Shown here in pieces: positions 1-10,788 of a stretch of 64,000 nt of DNA; the stretch's first letter is position 1, and every line of letters begins with the position of its first letter. The stretch is taken from contig NYZC01000333.1 of NCBI GenBank assembly GCA_002686995.1, forward strand, positions 26,441 through 90,440, in the 5' to 3' direction. The stretch is from Phycisphaeraceae bacterium. Its GTDB lineage: Bacteria; Planctomycetota; Phycisphaerae; Phycisphaerales; Phycisphaeraceae. Position numbers and translations under genes: made by a program. The notes under the pieces were generated by a model. It had not been told where the DNA came from. It did no database searches and saw only the letters and a list, made by a program, of their open reading frames with translations.

Positions 1-463
1 GTCCGATGCCGGCGCCCGCGTCGACCAGGAGCAGATCGACGTCCCGCGCGGCGATGTGCATCTGGTCGAGGATGCGGTCGCGCTCGACCTCGCCGAGCGC
101 GGCGATCTGGGCGAGCCCCGATGCCCCCGGGATGAGCCGGAAACCGCCCGGGGCGTCGATGATGACGTCTTCGAGCCGGCACCTGCCGACCAGGACGTGG
201 GCGAGCGTGTAGGAAGGCGAGACGTTGCAGATGACGTCGAGGTTCGCCGTCCCGAGGTCGCCGTCGAGCACGGCGACGCGCCGTCCCATCCGGACCAGCT
301 GCACCGCCAGGTTCGCCGCGATGCTCGACTTGCCGACGCCGCCCTTGCCGCTCGTTACCGCGACCGTGCGCACGCGCCGCTCTCCCGATGGTCGACGCCC
401 CGCGCTCTGGCGCTTCGTTTCCGAAACGAGCTGGCGCAATGCCTGCGCCTGATCGGTCAACAT
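1..463 (-). CDS. flhG: FlhG/MinD-like ATPase, N-terminal part (cut by window edge)
   Basis: Partial. Reading the minus strand from the ATG at 463 gives an N-terminal tail (MLTDQAQALRQLVSETKRQ) of the kind seen in FlhG, then the deviant Walker A SGKGGVGKSSIAANLAVQL, the switch region DGDLGTANLDV and the hydrophobic strand LLLVDAGAGIG just before the edge. FlhG is a ParA/MinD-family ATPase that works with FlhF to set flagellar number and place. The start overlaps the end of flhF by seven bases (an in-frame ATG also lies at 469), which supports co-translation. It is the last gene visible in the flagellar cluster. A chromosomal MinD is the alternative, but the position after flhF makes FlhG much more likely. 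Confidence 0.88.
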   Translation of the reverse strand, partial: MLTDQAQALRQLVSETKRQSAGRRPSGERRVRTVAVTSGKGGVGKSSIAANLAVQLVRMGRRVAVLDGDLGTANLDVICNVSPSYTLAHVLVGRCRLEDVIIDAPGGFRLIPGASGLAQIAALGEVERDRILDQMHIAARDVDLLLVDAGAGIG

Positions 464-1761
464 GGCCATGCCCCCTTGGCCATTGCCGTCGCCGTATCGA
501 TCCGCTCACGCCCCAGCAGCAGCGCCGCGAGCCGGTCCGGCCGGCTCGGCTCGATCTCGTGGGGCACCTCCTGTCCGGTCGTCACGTAGCTCAGCAGCTT
601 GTTCACCTGCCGCGCCACGTTCAGCAGGACGCCAAAGCTTACCGCCTCGTCGAGCTTCGTGAAAATGATCCGGTCGGTCTGAATGCGATCGAAGCGCTCG
701 ATCGTGTCGAGCAGCACCTGCTGTGAGCACGTCGAGGACAGGACGAGGTGGACCTCGTGCGGCTGCGCGGCGCGGATGAGCCCCGCGAGCTGTTCGAGCT
801 TCGGATCGTCGCGCTGCCCGCGCCCCGCGGTGTCGATCAGCACGAGTTCGCTGCCCTGACAGTCCGCCAGCGCCTGCTCCATCTGCTGCGGCGTCGTCAC
901 GACCGTCAGCGGCACGCCGATGATGTTCGCGTAGGTCTGAAGCTGGTCCACCGCGGCGATGCGATACGTGTCGACGGTGATCAGCCGCACTCGGCGCTTC
1001 TGCTTGAGCTTGAAGTTCGCGGCGAGCTTCGCGACCGTGGTCGTCTTGCCGACGCCGGTCGGGCCGATGAGCGCGACGACGCGCGGTCGGCCGTCCTCGG
1101 TCGGGTCGAGGCGCCCGGCGCCCTGGTCGGTCGGAATCAGCTTCGCCGTGGCCGCCAGCAGCGCCTCCTGGACGCGGGCGTCTCCGTCCCCGGCGCGATT
1201 CGCAAGGTCCGTTCGTGCCTCGTCGACGACCTTCAGCGCGAGCTCTTCCGCGACCTCGTGGTTCAGCAGTTCGACGTACTCGTTGAACAGATCGTCGCTG
1301 CGCGGCAGCGCCGCCGCGCCGTCCTGCCCGCTGACCGCCTGCCGGTGAATCATGCGTCCGACCAGCTGGCGCAGCGACTTCATCTCGTTGGCGAGCCCCT
1401 CCGCCTGCAGGCCGGACGACGCGACCGCCACCGAGGGTCCCGCGCCGTCGTCGCTCTGCCGCGCCGCCTCCTGGCACGCCACCTCGTAGGTGCGCCGGAT
1501 CAGGTCGCCCGCCGACTCCCGGCTCGCCGGAGGACGCCGCGCCGGGCGCGGCGTCGACACGGGCTTCTGCCGCGCGGCGCGGCGCCGCCGTCCCACCTCG
1601 CGGCCGTCCGACGCGATCACCTCCACGACCGTGCGCGCTCCGAGCCCGAGGATGCCGCCGCGACGCACCTTGCGCGTGTGCAGGATGACCGCGTCCGATC
1701 CGAGATCGCTCTTGACCTGGGCGAGCGCGTCCGCCATGCTCGCCGCCGTGTACGTCTTCAT
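457..1761 (-). CDS. flhF: Flagellar SRP-family GTPase FlhF
   Basis: 434 residues. FlhF is the third SRP-type GTPase and positions the flagellar base at the membrane. The N-terminus (MKTYTAASMADALAQVKSDL) is typical of FlhF, followed by a basic, proline-rich linker and an N/G domain. Motifs visible: G1 GPTGVGKTTTVAKLAANF near residue 233, DTYRIAAVDQL, DTAGRG, and TKLDEAVSFG, which is the TKLD guanine-specificity motif. I place the start at the ATG at 1761, two bases after the flhA stop. A TTG at 1767 would instead overlap flhA. Confidence 0.95.
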   Translation of the reverse strand: MKTYTAASMADALAQVKSDLGSDAVILHTRKVRRGGILGLGARTVVEVIASDGREVGRRRRAARQKPVSTPRPARRPPASRESAGDLIRRTYEVACQEAARQSDDGAGPSVAVASSGLQAEGLANEMKSLRQLVGRMIHRQAVSGQDGAAALPRSDDLFNEYVELLNHEVAEELALKVVDEARTDLANRAGDGDARVQEALLAATAKLIPTDQGAGRLDPTEDGRPRVVALIGPTGVGKTTTVAKLAANFKLKQKRRVRLITVDTYRIAAVDQLQTYANIIGVPLTVVTTPQQMEQALADCQGSELVLIDTAGRGQRDDPKLEQLAGLIRAAQPHEVHLVLSSTCSQQVLLDTIERFDRIQTDRIIFTKLDEAVSFGVLLNVARQVNKLLSYVTTGQEVPHEIEPSRPDRLAALLLGRERIDTATAMAKGAWPC

Positions 1762-1763
1762 GT

Positions 1764-3962
<2,199 letters not shown>

Positions 3963-3989
3963 ATCAGAACTCAGAAACTGAATCGCAAA

Positions 3990-4010
3990 TAAGAATCAGG
4001 AATCAGGAAC
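3990..4010. repeat. Short GAATCAG tandem repeat in flhB-flhA gap
   Basis: The gap between the flhB stop and the flhA start contains two copies of gaatcag followed by gaac. This is a heptamer related to the AGGAATC array at 19086. The wider gap also has imperfect copies (atcagaactcagaa). No function can be assigned. Confidence 0.5.
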
Positions 4011-4012
4011 TT

Positions 4013-5083
4013 CTAGGCCGACTGTCTCCCGCTCAGCCGGTACACGTACGCCAGAATTTCGGCGACCGCGCCGTAGTACTGCGGCGGCACCTCCTGCCCG
4101 ACCTCGACGGTCCGGTAGATCCCCTGCGCCAGCTCGCGCCGCTCGACGATCGGCACGCCGTGGGCGATGGCGATCTGGCGAATGCGCTGCGCCAGGAAGT
4201 CCGCGCCCTTGGCAACCACGCGCGGCGCCTTCATCGTCTCCGCGTCGTACTTCAGCGCCACGGCGTAGTGGGTGGGGTTCGTCACCACGACGTCGGCGCC
4301 GGGGACCGTATGACCGACCCGCTGCATGGTGAGCTGCCGCGCCACCCGCGCCCGGCGCTGGCGGATGAGCGGGTCGCCTTCCATGCGCTTCATCTCCTCC
4401 TTGACGTCCTGCTTGGTCATCCGCAGGTCGCGCTGCCGCTGCATCCGCTGAAACGCGTACTCGAACACCGCCAGCAGCACCAGGATCAGCGCAAGCTTGA
4501 GCGCGAGCGCGAAGACGAGGCCGGTCGCCGCGGCGTAGATCGGTCCGGTGTCCATGCGCGCCAGGTGGACGACGCCCGGCAGATCGTGGGCGATCACGAT
4601 CGACGCGACCGCCGCGATGATCACCACCTTCGCGATGCTCATCACCAGGCGCACCGCGGCGCGGACGTCGACCAGGTTGCGAATGCCCCGAATCGGAGAC
4701 AGGCGCGAGAAGTTGGGCTGCAGCGGTTTGGCGGTCAGGAGAAAGCCGACCTGCGCTATCGTGACCGCCATCGCCACGACGAACAGCCCCAGCACGATGG
4801 GACCGGCGGACTTCAGCATCACCTGGCCCGACACCGACAGCAGGGAGCCGATGTCGTCCGCCCGCGCCGGATGCGACGCGGCGTCCTGCTCCAGCGTCCG
4901 CAACAGCGTGGTGCGCATGCCCCTCAGCATTCGCGCCCCGAACGCATAAAGAAGGAGGATGGCCGCCAGCAGCACGCACGCCGCGGTCAGGTCGTTGCTG
5001 CGCGCGACGTTGCCCTCCTGCCGCGCCTCTTCGAGTCGGCGCGGGGTCGGGGCTTCGGTTCTTTCCTGGTCCTGTTCCGCCAT
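4013..5083 (-). CDS. flhB: Flagellar export switch protein FlhB
   Basis: 356 residues. FlhB is the substrate-specificity switch of the flagellar export gate. The charged N-terminus (AEQDQERTEAPTPRRLEEA) is the family hallmark, followed by four hydrophobic segments up to about residue 215. The cytoplasmic domain contains the self-cleavage motif NPTH at 269-272 within VVTNPTHYAVALKYD. Cleavage there switches export from rod/hook to filament proteins and would respond to FliK, encoded in the same cluster. It starts three bases after the fliR stop. Confidence 0.97.
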   Translation of the reverse strand: MAEQDQERTEAPTPRRLEEARQEGNVARSNDLTAACVLLAAILLLYAFGARMLRGMRTTLLRTLEQDAASHPARADDIGSLLSVSGQVMLKSAGPIVLGLFVVAMAVTIAQVGFLLTAKPLQPNFSRLSPIRGIRNLVDVRAAVRLVMSIAKVVIIAAVASIVIAHDLPGVVHLARMDTGPIYAAATGLVFALALKLALILVLLAVFEYAFQRMQRQRDLRMTKQDVKEEMKRMEGDPLIRQRRARVARQLTMQRVGHTVPGADVVVTNPTHYAVALKYDAETMKAPRVVAKGADFLAQRIRQIAIAHGVPIVERRELAQGIYRTVEVGQEVPPQYYGAVAEILAYVYRLSGRQSA

Positions 5084-5086
5084 GGG

Positions 5087-5896
5087 CTATCCGGTTCCGG
5101 GACTCCCTCCCGAGACGAACGTCGCCAGCGCCGCCAGCGTCCGGTGCATGGTGTCGATGAACGCCTGGACCTGCGCGTGGTGTGCGGCCAGCAGCAGCAT
5201 CCCCCCGAGCAGGATGCGCATCGCGAAGCCGACGCTCAGAATGTTGATCTGCGGCACGGTCCTCATGATGAAGCCCGTCGCGACCGTTTCGAGGAACACG
5301 AGGCACAGCAGCGGAGCGGCCACGCGCAGCGAGAGGTCCAGCATCGAGTCGAGCAGGCCGATGACGAGGTCGAACACGGAGCGGTCTACGCGAAAGCCGC
5401 CGAGCGGCACGTGATCGAAGCTGCTGACCAGGATGCGCACGAGCACGAGATGCCCGTCGATCGCGACGAAGACCGAGAGCGCCACGAGCAGGAACAGGGC
5501 GCTGACGAGTCCCGCCTGCTCCTCGCCGGGACTGAATATTTCCGCCAGGCCCAGTCCGATCTGCTGGGCGATCATGCGACCGCCCATCTGCATCGCCATC
5601 AGCGGCAGCGTCGCGCCGTAGCCGATGAGCCAGCCGATGGTCAGCTCGGCCGCGACCATCGCGCCCATCGACCAGAACGAGAAGCCGGAGCCGACGACGG
5701 CGGTCACGTGCCCGGCGGAGGCGGGCGACTGAAGGAGCATGGGATAGACGCAGAAGCTGAGGCCCAGCGCCGTCATGATCTTGATGCGCATCGGGATCAC
5801 GCGGCTGCTGAGCATCGGCGCCGCCAGAAACAGGCCGCTGAGCCGAAACAGCACCAGCAGCCAGGCCGGCACGTGATGGATCCATGCTTCGAGCAT
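5087..5896 (-). CDS. fliR: Flagellar export protein FliR
   Basis: 269 residues, highly hydrophobic with about six membrane segments. It starts at MLEAWIHHVPAWLLVLFRLS and has the FliR-typical region RIKIMTALGLSF. FliR is part of the FliPQR export pore at the centre of the MS ring. It sits directly between fliQ and flhB with single-digit spacing, the standard order. The C-terminus ends in a Gly/Ser/Pro-rich tail. Confidence 0.95.
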   Translation of the reverse strand: MLEAWIHHVPAWLLVLFRLSGLFLAAPMLSSRVIPMRIKIMTALGLSFCVYPMLLQSPASAGHVTAVVGSGFSFWSMGAMVAAELTIGWLIGYGATLPLMAMQMGGRMIAQQIGLGLAEIFSPGEEQAGLVSALFLLVALSVFVAIDGHLVLVRILVSSFDHVPLGGFRVDRSVFDLVIGLLDSMLDLSLRVAAPLLCLVFLETVATGFIMRTVPQINILSVGFAMRILLGGMLLLAAHHAQVQAFIDTMHRTLAALATFVSGGSPGTG

Positions 5897-5902
5897 TCAC
5901 AT

Positions 5903-6160
5903 TCAGGCGCCCCCGGCGAACATGCGCTGGGCGAACTCCATGATCATCTTGCCGATCCAGGGCATCACGGTGATCGCGATGACGCCCATGCCGAGAATCT
6001 TGGGTACGAAGCTGAGAGTCTGCTCCTGGATCTGCGTCGCGGCCTGGATGATGCTGATGACTAGGCCGATGATGAGCGCGGCGATGAGGATGGGCGCGCT
6101 GACGACGAGCATCACCGTGAGCGATTCGCGGACGAGGTCAGTAGCTTGATCAACGTTCAT
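5903..6160 (-). CDS. fliQ: Flagellar export protein FliQ
   Basis: 85 residues with two membrane hairpin helices. The FliQ core is visible as SAPILIAALIIGLVISIIQA followed by the conserved TQIQEQTLSFVPKI. It is a small subunit of the export pore FliPQR. It is six bases upstream of fliR and is preceded by a 140-base gap filled with tandem repeats. Confidence 0.96.
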   Translation of the reverse strand: MNVDQATDLVRESLTVMLVVSAPILIAALIIGLVISIIQAATQIQEQTLSFVPKILGMGVIAITVMPWIGKMIMEFAQRMFAGGA

Positions 6161-6262
6161 GGGGTCTGGGATCTAGGGTCTGGGGTCTGGGGTCCGGGGT
6201 CTGGGGTCTAGAGTCCGAAGAGCCATTCGTGTTCATCCGTGTCCATCCGTGTCCATCCGTGG
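6161..6262. repeat. Two tandem arrays (heptamer GGGTCTG, decamer TCCATCCGTG) between fliP and fliQ
   Basis: Positions 6162-6217 are eight contiguous imperfect heptamers (gggtctg and one- or two-base variants). Positions 6232-6261 are three decamers of the form tYcatccgtg. The heptamer family recurs at 15693 and the decamer recurs in the opposite orientation at 12904. The gap lies inside an otherwise tightly packed operon, so it is transcribed. No promoter or terminator was recognised in it. Confidence 0.85.
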
Positions 6263-6300
6263 TTCTTTCCCCCCGCGTCGGGGCATCGGATCCTTCCTCG

Positions 6301-7161
6301 CTATCCGGCTCCGGGCACCGAGAAGCTTGCGAGCAGGTTGCCCGCCACGAGGTGCCAGCCGTCGACGAGCACGAACATCAGAAGCTTGAACGGAAGGCTG
6401 ATCAGGACGGGCGGCAGCATCAGCATGCCCATGCTGATCAGCACGCCGGCGACGACCATGTCGATGATCAGGAACGGCAGGTAGATGCGGAACCCGATCA
6501 GGAAAGCGACCTTCAGCTCACTCAGCACGTACGCCGGGATGAGTGTCAGCATGTCCACGTCGCCGTAGCGAAGCTCCTCCGGCGCCTTGTGGATGCCGCG
6601 GTAATCCAGAATCATGTGGACGTTCGACCAGTTGTCCGCGTAGTCGATCTGGCGAAACATGAACGCGCGCAGCGGCTGCTTCGCGGCGTTCCAGGCCTGG
6701 ATTTCGTTGATGGTCCCGTCCTGAAGCGGCGTGATCGCCGTGTCGTTGATCTGCTTGAACGTCGGTCCCATGATCATCAGCGTCATGAACAGCGCCAGCC
6801 CGGTAAGCACCTGGCCCGGCGGCAGCGACTGCGTCCCGATCGCCTGGCGCAGCAGCGCGAGCACCACGACGATCCTGGTGAAGCTCGTGCACAGGACGAG
6901 CAGTGCCGGCGCGACGGACAGGATCGTCAGCAGCAGCAGGATCGACATCGTCGCGGGCATGCTGCCGCCCGCCTCGAGCCCCTCCGCGTCCTCTTCGGCG
7001 CGCATGCTGTCGAGCAGCGTCGACGCACCGCGCACGACGCCGAACGGATTGGCAAGATCGGTCACGACCTCCGTCTTCGCGTCGTCGGCGCGCAACGGCG
7101 GTGCCGCAAGCAGAACGACCGCCGCGGTCAGCATCAGCGGCAACGCGCGGGCGGCGTTCAT
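6301..7161 (-). CDS. fliP: Flagellar export protein FliP
   Basis: 286 residues. An N-terminal cleavable signal peptide (residues 1-25, ending near PPLRADD) is followed by a periplasmic spacer and the FliP core. Visible motifs are MSILLLLTILSVAPALLVLC, TSFTRIVVVLALLRQAIG and FMTLMIMGPTFKQIND, then the C-terminal helices GFRIYLPFLIIDMVVAGVL and MGMLMLPPVLISLPFKLLMF. FliP forms the hexameric core of the export pore. It overlaps the fliO stop by ATGA, so the two are translationally coupled. Confidence 0.97.
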   Translation of the reverse strand: MNAARALPLMLTAAVVLLAAPPLRADDAKTEVVTDLANPFGVVRGASTLLDSMRAEEDAEGLEAGGSMPATMSILLLLTILSVAPALLVLCTSFTRIVVVLALLRQAIGTQSLPPGQVLTGLALFMTLMIMGPTFKQINDTAITPLQDGTINEIQAWNAAKQPLRAFMFRQIDYADNWSNVHMILDYRGIHKAPEELRYGDVDMLTLIPAYVLSELKVAFLIGFRIYLPFLIIDMVVAGVLISMGMLMLPPVLISLPFKLLMFVLVDGWHLVAGNLLASFSVPGAG

Positions 7162-8105
7162 GACCGCACCCCCTGCGCGAAGCGTCGAAGTCGCGATCGA
7201 AGTTCCGAGACGCCATCGGAAGCGCGATCCGTAGCGTATTCATGATCGTCCGCGCCCTCGTCGGCGATCCGGTCGACCTCCCCGTACTGCCGGTTGAACC
7301 GCCCCATCACCCGCGCGAAGCCCCCGCTGACGCTCGTCGGCTCGGCCGCCGACACGGAAGCGAGCAGATCGGCGATGTCCTCGTTGTCATCGAACTGGGT
7401 CAGGGTGCGCAGGCCGGCCGGCGACTCGCCCACCGCGATGATGCGCGACCCCAGGCGCAGTAGCAGTACGTGACAGCGCGGCGCGACGCCGACCCGCGAC
7501 AGCACCTCGACCGCACCGCGACGCGGCGACGCGTATCCCGAGGCCGATCTCGACGACCAGCGCGAGATGCCGGCCCGAAGCAGCAGAATAAGACCGATGA
7601 CCAGACCCAGCGCCGCAATAGTCCTGAGCCACGATGAGCTGGACGTCGCGGGACCGTCACCGCCCGTTTGCTGGACCGCCCCGGCGGGGCGCTGAACCGG
7701 CTGATCGTCCGCGTAGCGTCCTCCCGCGGTGGTCCCGGGCAACCCCTCCGCCGTCTCATCGACATCGAGCGCCTGGGTGCCCGCATCGTCAGTCGCTGGT
7801 GGCGGCACCGATGCGGCGCTCCGGGCGTCGATCGTCGCGGACGCGTCGTCGCCCGCCGATTCCCTGACCGGTTCCGGCGAGGTCGGCAATTCTGGCGCGC
7901 TCGGCGTCACGGGCGCCTCGGGCTGCGCCGGCAACGACTCCTCGATGCTCAGCGGGCCGGTCGAGAGCTGGCGTGCCAGGCGCTCAAGGCGATCTGCGGT
8001 CGCGGGATCCGCCTGCTGCGCCTGCGCGCTCAGGGTCAGTGCCGCGGCGGCGCAAAACGAACCAATAATGATGATGCGTTCGGGCAACGGGCCATCCTTG
8101 GCCAT
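7158..8105 (-). CDS. fliO: Flagellar biosynthesis protein FliO
   Basis: 315 residues, long for FliO. It has an N-terminal signal sequence (IIIIGSFCAAAALTLSAQA), then about 120 residues of Pro/Ala/Thr/Asp-rich low complexity, and a membrane helix near residues 163-183 (TIAALGLVIGLILLLRAGI). The FliO cytoplasmic domain follows, with RRGAVEVLSRVGVAPRCHVL and LLRLGSRIIAVGESPAGLRT. FliO assists FliP assembly. Position between fliN and fliP fits the usual order. The C-terminal hundred residues are not conserved FliO sequence as far as I can judge. Confidence 0.88.
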   Translation of the reverse strand: MAKDGPLPERIIIIGSFCAAAALTLSAQAQQADPATADRLERLARQLSTGPLSIEESLPAQPEAPVTPSAPELPTSPEPVRESAGDDASATIDARSAASVPPPATDDAGTQALDVDETAEGLPGTTAGGRYADDQPVQRPAGAVQQTGGDGPATSSSSWLRTIAALGLVIGLILLLRAGISRWSSRSASGYASPRRGAVEVLSRVGVAPRCHVLLLRLGSRIIAVGESPAGLRTLTQFDDNEDIADLLASVSAAEPTSVSGGFARVMGRFNRQYGEVDRIADEGADDHEYATDRASDGVSELRSRLRRFAQGVRS

Positions 8106-8151
8106 GCGGCCGCCGTGCGGCGGTCGGCTCGGGGCGCATCCTGCGCCCGGT

Positions 8152-8586
8152 TCAGGCTTCGACTTCGGTCGGCTCCTCGACCGCCGCCTGCGCCTGCTGC
8201 TCCAGGTCCTCCACGATCTCGCTGACGCGGATGCAGAAGTTATCGTTCAGCACCAGCACCTCGCCGCGCGCGACGAGGCGGTGGTTCACGTAAATATCGA
8301 CCGGGTCGCCGGCAAGCTTGTCGAGCTCGACGACGCTGCCTTCACCCAGCTTGAGCACGTCCTCGACCATCATCCGGGTGCGCCCCAGCTCGATCATCAC
8401 GTTCAGATCGACGTCGCCGAGCAGCTGGATGCCGCCGGGATCCGAGACCGCGGCGGTGTCCGACGGCGCCGGGGCGCCGTCCGCGCTCCCCGCCGGCGTC
8501 GCGGCGTCGCTGATTTCATCAACAGACTGCTGCACGTCCGACATCGCGTCGTCGACCATTTTCTGCACGTCCTCGGATTCGGACAT
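8152..8586 (-). CDS. fliN: Flagellar motor switch protein FliN
   Basis: 144 residues. The C-terminal 75 residues are a SpoA/FliN domain: [40 protein letters not shown] and [20 protein letters not shown]. The first 60 residues are acidic and Ala/Asp/Ser-rich, and I see no clear EIDALL-type CheY-binding motif. FliN forms the lower part of the C-ring. In most clusters fliM lies immediately upstream, but here the next gene up is fliL at only 25 bases, so fliM must be elsewhere or absent. Confidence 0.95.
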   Translation of the reverse strand: MSESEDVQKMVDDAMSDVQQSVDEISDAATPAGSADGAPAPSDTAAVSDPGGIQLLGDVDLNVMIELGRTRMMVEDVLKLGEGSVVELDKLAGDPVDIYVNHRLVARGEVLVLNDNFCIRVSEIVEDLEQQAQAAVEEPTEVEA

Positions 8587-8611
8587 GTTCAGGGCTCCAA
8601 CTTCTACTCGA

Positions 8612-9142
8612 TCACTGATCGGCCTTGAACGGCATACAGCGCTTGATGAACACCTCGTCGATCCGTGACACCTCCTCGACCGGATCGAGGCCGACCCGCT
8701 GGTCGACCGCGTCCCGGATCTGTCGCGTGAGCGTCACGAGCGCCGCCTCGGCGAAATGGGCCGGCTGCGCCCGGCTCACGATCGCCGCGATGTCGGTCGT
8801 GATCCGGGCCTTCATGGACTCGATCGAGGCGGCGACCTGCTCGTGGTGCTTCTGCTTGACCGTCACCCAGATCTCCATGTCGTAGATGAGGGTCTGCCCG
8901 GTCTTGAGGTTCGAGAACTTCTCCTCGACGATGAGCTCCTCGATGAGCGTCTCCTCCGCGATCGTCTCCGGCGTCACCACGGGTTCGGCCTTGACCGGCG
9001 CGGGCTTCGGGCCGATGAGGAGCACGACGACGACCGTCGCCACCTCCATCACGAGCACGACGGCGACGATGATCAGCGTCTTGATCGGCAGCCGTTTCTT
9101 CGCCGGCGCCGCCTGCTCTTCGGGGTTCTGCTGTTCTGCCAT
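8612..9142 (-). CDS. fliL: Flagellar basal body-associated protein FliL
   Basis: 176 residues. A short charged cytoplasmic tail is followed by one membrane helix at about 21-45 ([20 protein letters not shown]). The periplasmic FliL domain contains the stretch [20 protein letters not shown] and a C-terminal region with [20 protein letters not shown] and [16 protein letters not shown]. FliL surrounds the stator and supports torque. It lies 21 bases after motB, consistent with a stator module. Confidence 0.93.
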   Translation of the reverse strand: MAEQQNPEEQAAPAKKRLPIKTLIIVAVVLVMEVATVVVVLLIGPKPAPVKAEPVVTPETIAEETLIEELIVEEKFSNLKTGQTLIYDMEIWVTVKQKHHEQVAASIESMKARITTDIAAIVSRAQPAHFAEAALVTLTRQIRDAVDQRVGLDPVEEVSRIDEVFIKRCMPFKADQ

Positions 9143-9163
9143 GCTCGTTCCTCGCGGCCTTCG

Positions 9164-9916
9164 TCAGTTGGACGAATTCAATTCCGGCCGGCTCATCTCG
9201 TCGACGAGGCGGTCGCTGACCATCACCTCGGCTCTACGGTTGGTCTTCAGCTGCTCGGGGTCGTAGACGTCCCAGATGAGCTTCTCCGCGTCGGCGTTGG
9301 CGACCACCTTCAGCCGGACGGCGCGGATGCCGCACTCGTCGACCAGGTACCCGCGCACCGTCAGCGCCCGCTGGTAGCTGAGCGCGAGCATGCGCTCCTG
9401 GGCGTCGTCGCCGCGGAACTCGCCCGTATCGGCGTGGCCGCCGATTCGGACCTTGTAGTTGTAGCCACGTATCAGGTTCGCCATCGTCGCCAGCCGCTTG
9501 CGCATCTGTTCATTGAGATCGGCAGATCCCGGCTCGAAGGTGACCCGCCCCCCCTCGATATGGGTCCAGGTCGGTCGCACGTGGGTCACGCGCTCCTGCG
9601 GACCCTCCATGCCGGGCGTCGGGGTATCGGACTTTTGCGGCTCCTTCCGGCTGATCAGCTGCAGGGCGCGAATGCGCTCGATGAAGCTCAGCTCCGGGTC
9701 GTCCTTCGTCGGCACCTTGCCGCCGCCGCCGTGCATGCCGAAGGCCTTCTTGACCTCCTTCACGATCGCGCGGAACTCGTCCTCCTTCTTGATCTCGCTC
9801 AGCGAAAGGAGCAGGATGAAGAAGGTCAGCAGCAGAGACATCATGTCTCCGAAGGTCATGACCCAATCGGGAGCCCCTGCCGGCGGACATTTCGGGCATT
9901 TGCACTCTTCTGCCAT
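9164..9916 (-). CDS. motB: Flagellar stator protein MotB
   Basis: 250 residues. The N-terminus has a short Cys-rich tail (Cys5, Cys7 and Cys10 in CKCPKCPP), then PDWVMTFGDMMSLLLTFFIL. The Asp at position 24 corresponds to the proton- or sodium-binding Asp of MotB, and the segment is the single membrane helix. After a plug/linker region comes an OmpA-like peptidoglycan-binding domain (about 125-245), with RIGGHADTGEFRGDDAQERM and YQRALTVRGYLVDECGIRAV. It is paired with motA 19 bases upstream. The Cys cluster is unusual. Confidence 0.96.
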   Translation of the reverse strand: MAEECKCPKCPPAGAPDWVMTFGDMMSLLLTFFILLLSLSEIKKEDEFRAIVKEVKKAFGMHGGGGKVPTKDDPELSFIERIRALQLISRKEPQKSDTPTPGMEGPQERVTHVRPTWTHIEGGRVTFEPGSADLNEQMRKRLATMANLIRGYNYKVRIGGHADTGEFRGDDAQERMLALSYQRALTVRGYLVDECGIRAVRLKVVANADAEKLIWDVYDPEQLKTNRRAEVMVSDRLVDEMSRPELNSSN

Positions 9917-9935
9917 GACTTATCGGACTGTGCGG

Positions 9936-10712
9936 TCATGCCGCCTTGGCCGCCTCCAGGTCTCTGCGCACCGCCGGAGGCAGGAACGTGCGCAGCTTCT
10001 GCTCCACGATGCGCGGATTGTCTCCGCTCTGAATCGCCATCACCCCCTTGATGATGATCGTCTTGGTCAGCACCTCCTCGCTCGAGCGCCGGCCCAGCCG
10101 ATCGGCGAGCGGCAGCGCGACCGCGTTGGCGATCAGCGCGCCGTACATCGTCGTCAGGAGGGCGACCGCCATGCCAGGGCCGATCTTGGCGGGATCGGAC
10201 ATGTTCTGAAGCATGATGACGAGGCCGACGAGCGTGCCGATCATGCCGAAGGCAGGCGCGTACTTGCCGATGGAGTCGAAGATCCCCTTGCCGATCTCGT
10301 GACGCTCGACCAGGTTTTCCAGCTCGTTGGACATGATCTGCTCGATCATCTCCGGATCGGTGCCGTCGACCGCCATCTGGATGCCACGGACGATGAACTC
10401 GTCCTTGATGTCCTTCGTCGTGTTCTCGAGGCTGAGAATGCCGTCCCGCCGCGCGATCTCCGCGTAGTGAACCATGTTCTCGATGAGCTTCTCGACCGGG
10501 TCACTCGAGTGGAAGTAAATCTTCTTGAGGATGGCGAAGACGCTCTTCACGTAGCGGATCGGCGTCGCGTACATGATGACCGTGGCCGAAGCGCCGACGA
10601 CGAGAATCATGCTCGGCACGTCAATGAACATCAGCACGTCGCCGCTGGCCAGCAACGCCCAGCCGATGAGGACCCAGGTCCCCAGGAAACCAAGAAGAAT
10701 GCCCAGATCCAT
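9936..10712 (-). CDS. motA: Flagellar stator protein MotA
   Basis: 258 residues with four membrane segments: 1-25, about 30-50, about 150-170 and about 180-205. The MotA/TolQ core is visible as SIGKYAPAFGMIGTLVGLVI and MAVALLTTMYGALIANAVAL, followed by the family's DRLGRRSSEEVLTKTIIIKG. MotA with MotB forms the ion channel that powers rotation. It is preceded by a 184-base gap containing a sigma-28-like element and a paired hairpin repeat. Confidence 0.97.
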   Translation of the reverse strand: MDLGILLGFLGTWVLIGWALLASGDVLMFIDVPSMILVVGASATVIMYATPIRYVKSVFAILKKIYFHSSDPVEKLIENMVHYAEIARRDGILSLENTTKDIKDEFIVRGIQMAVDGTDPEMIEQIMSNELENLVERHEIGKGIFDSIGKYAPAFGMIGTLVGLVIMLQNMSDPAKIGPGMAVALLTTMYGALIANAVALPLADRLGRRSSEEVLTKTIIIKGVMAIQSGDNPRIVEQKLRTFLPPAVRRDLEAAKAA

Positions 10713-10751
10713 CGCGCACCTCAGGTGGGTTGAGAACGACCCGTCTCCGAT

Positions 10752-10780
10752 TTATCGGTCGCGGGGCTTGAGTTCGTTTA
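10752..10780 (-). promoter_or_regulatory. Candidate sigma-28 (FliA)-type promoter for motA
   Basis: On the minus strand the site reads TTTAAC-side TAAA (10777-10780) and ACCGATAA (10752-10759). The second box matches seven of eight bases of the sigma-28 -10 consensus GCCGATAA. The spacer between TAAA and ACCGATAA is 17 bases rather than the usual 15, so the call is tentative. A transcript would begin about 30 bases before the motA ATG. Motor genes are classical FliA targets. Confidence 0.35.
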
Positions 10781-10788
10781 ACGGAAAT

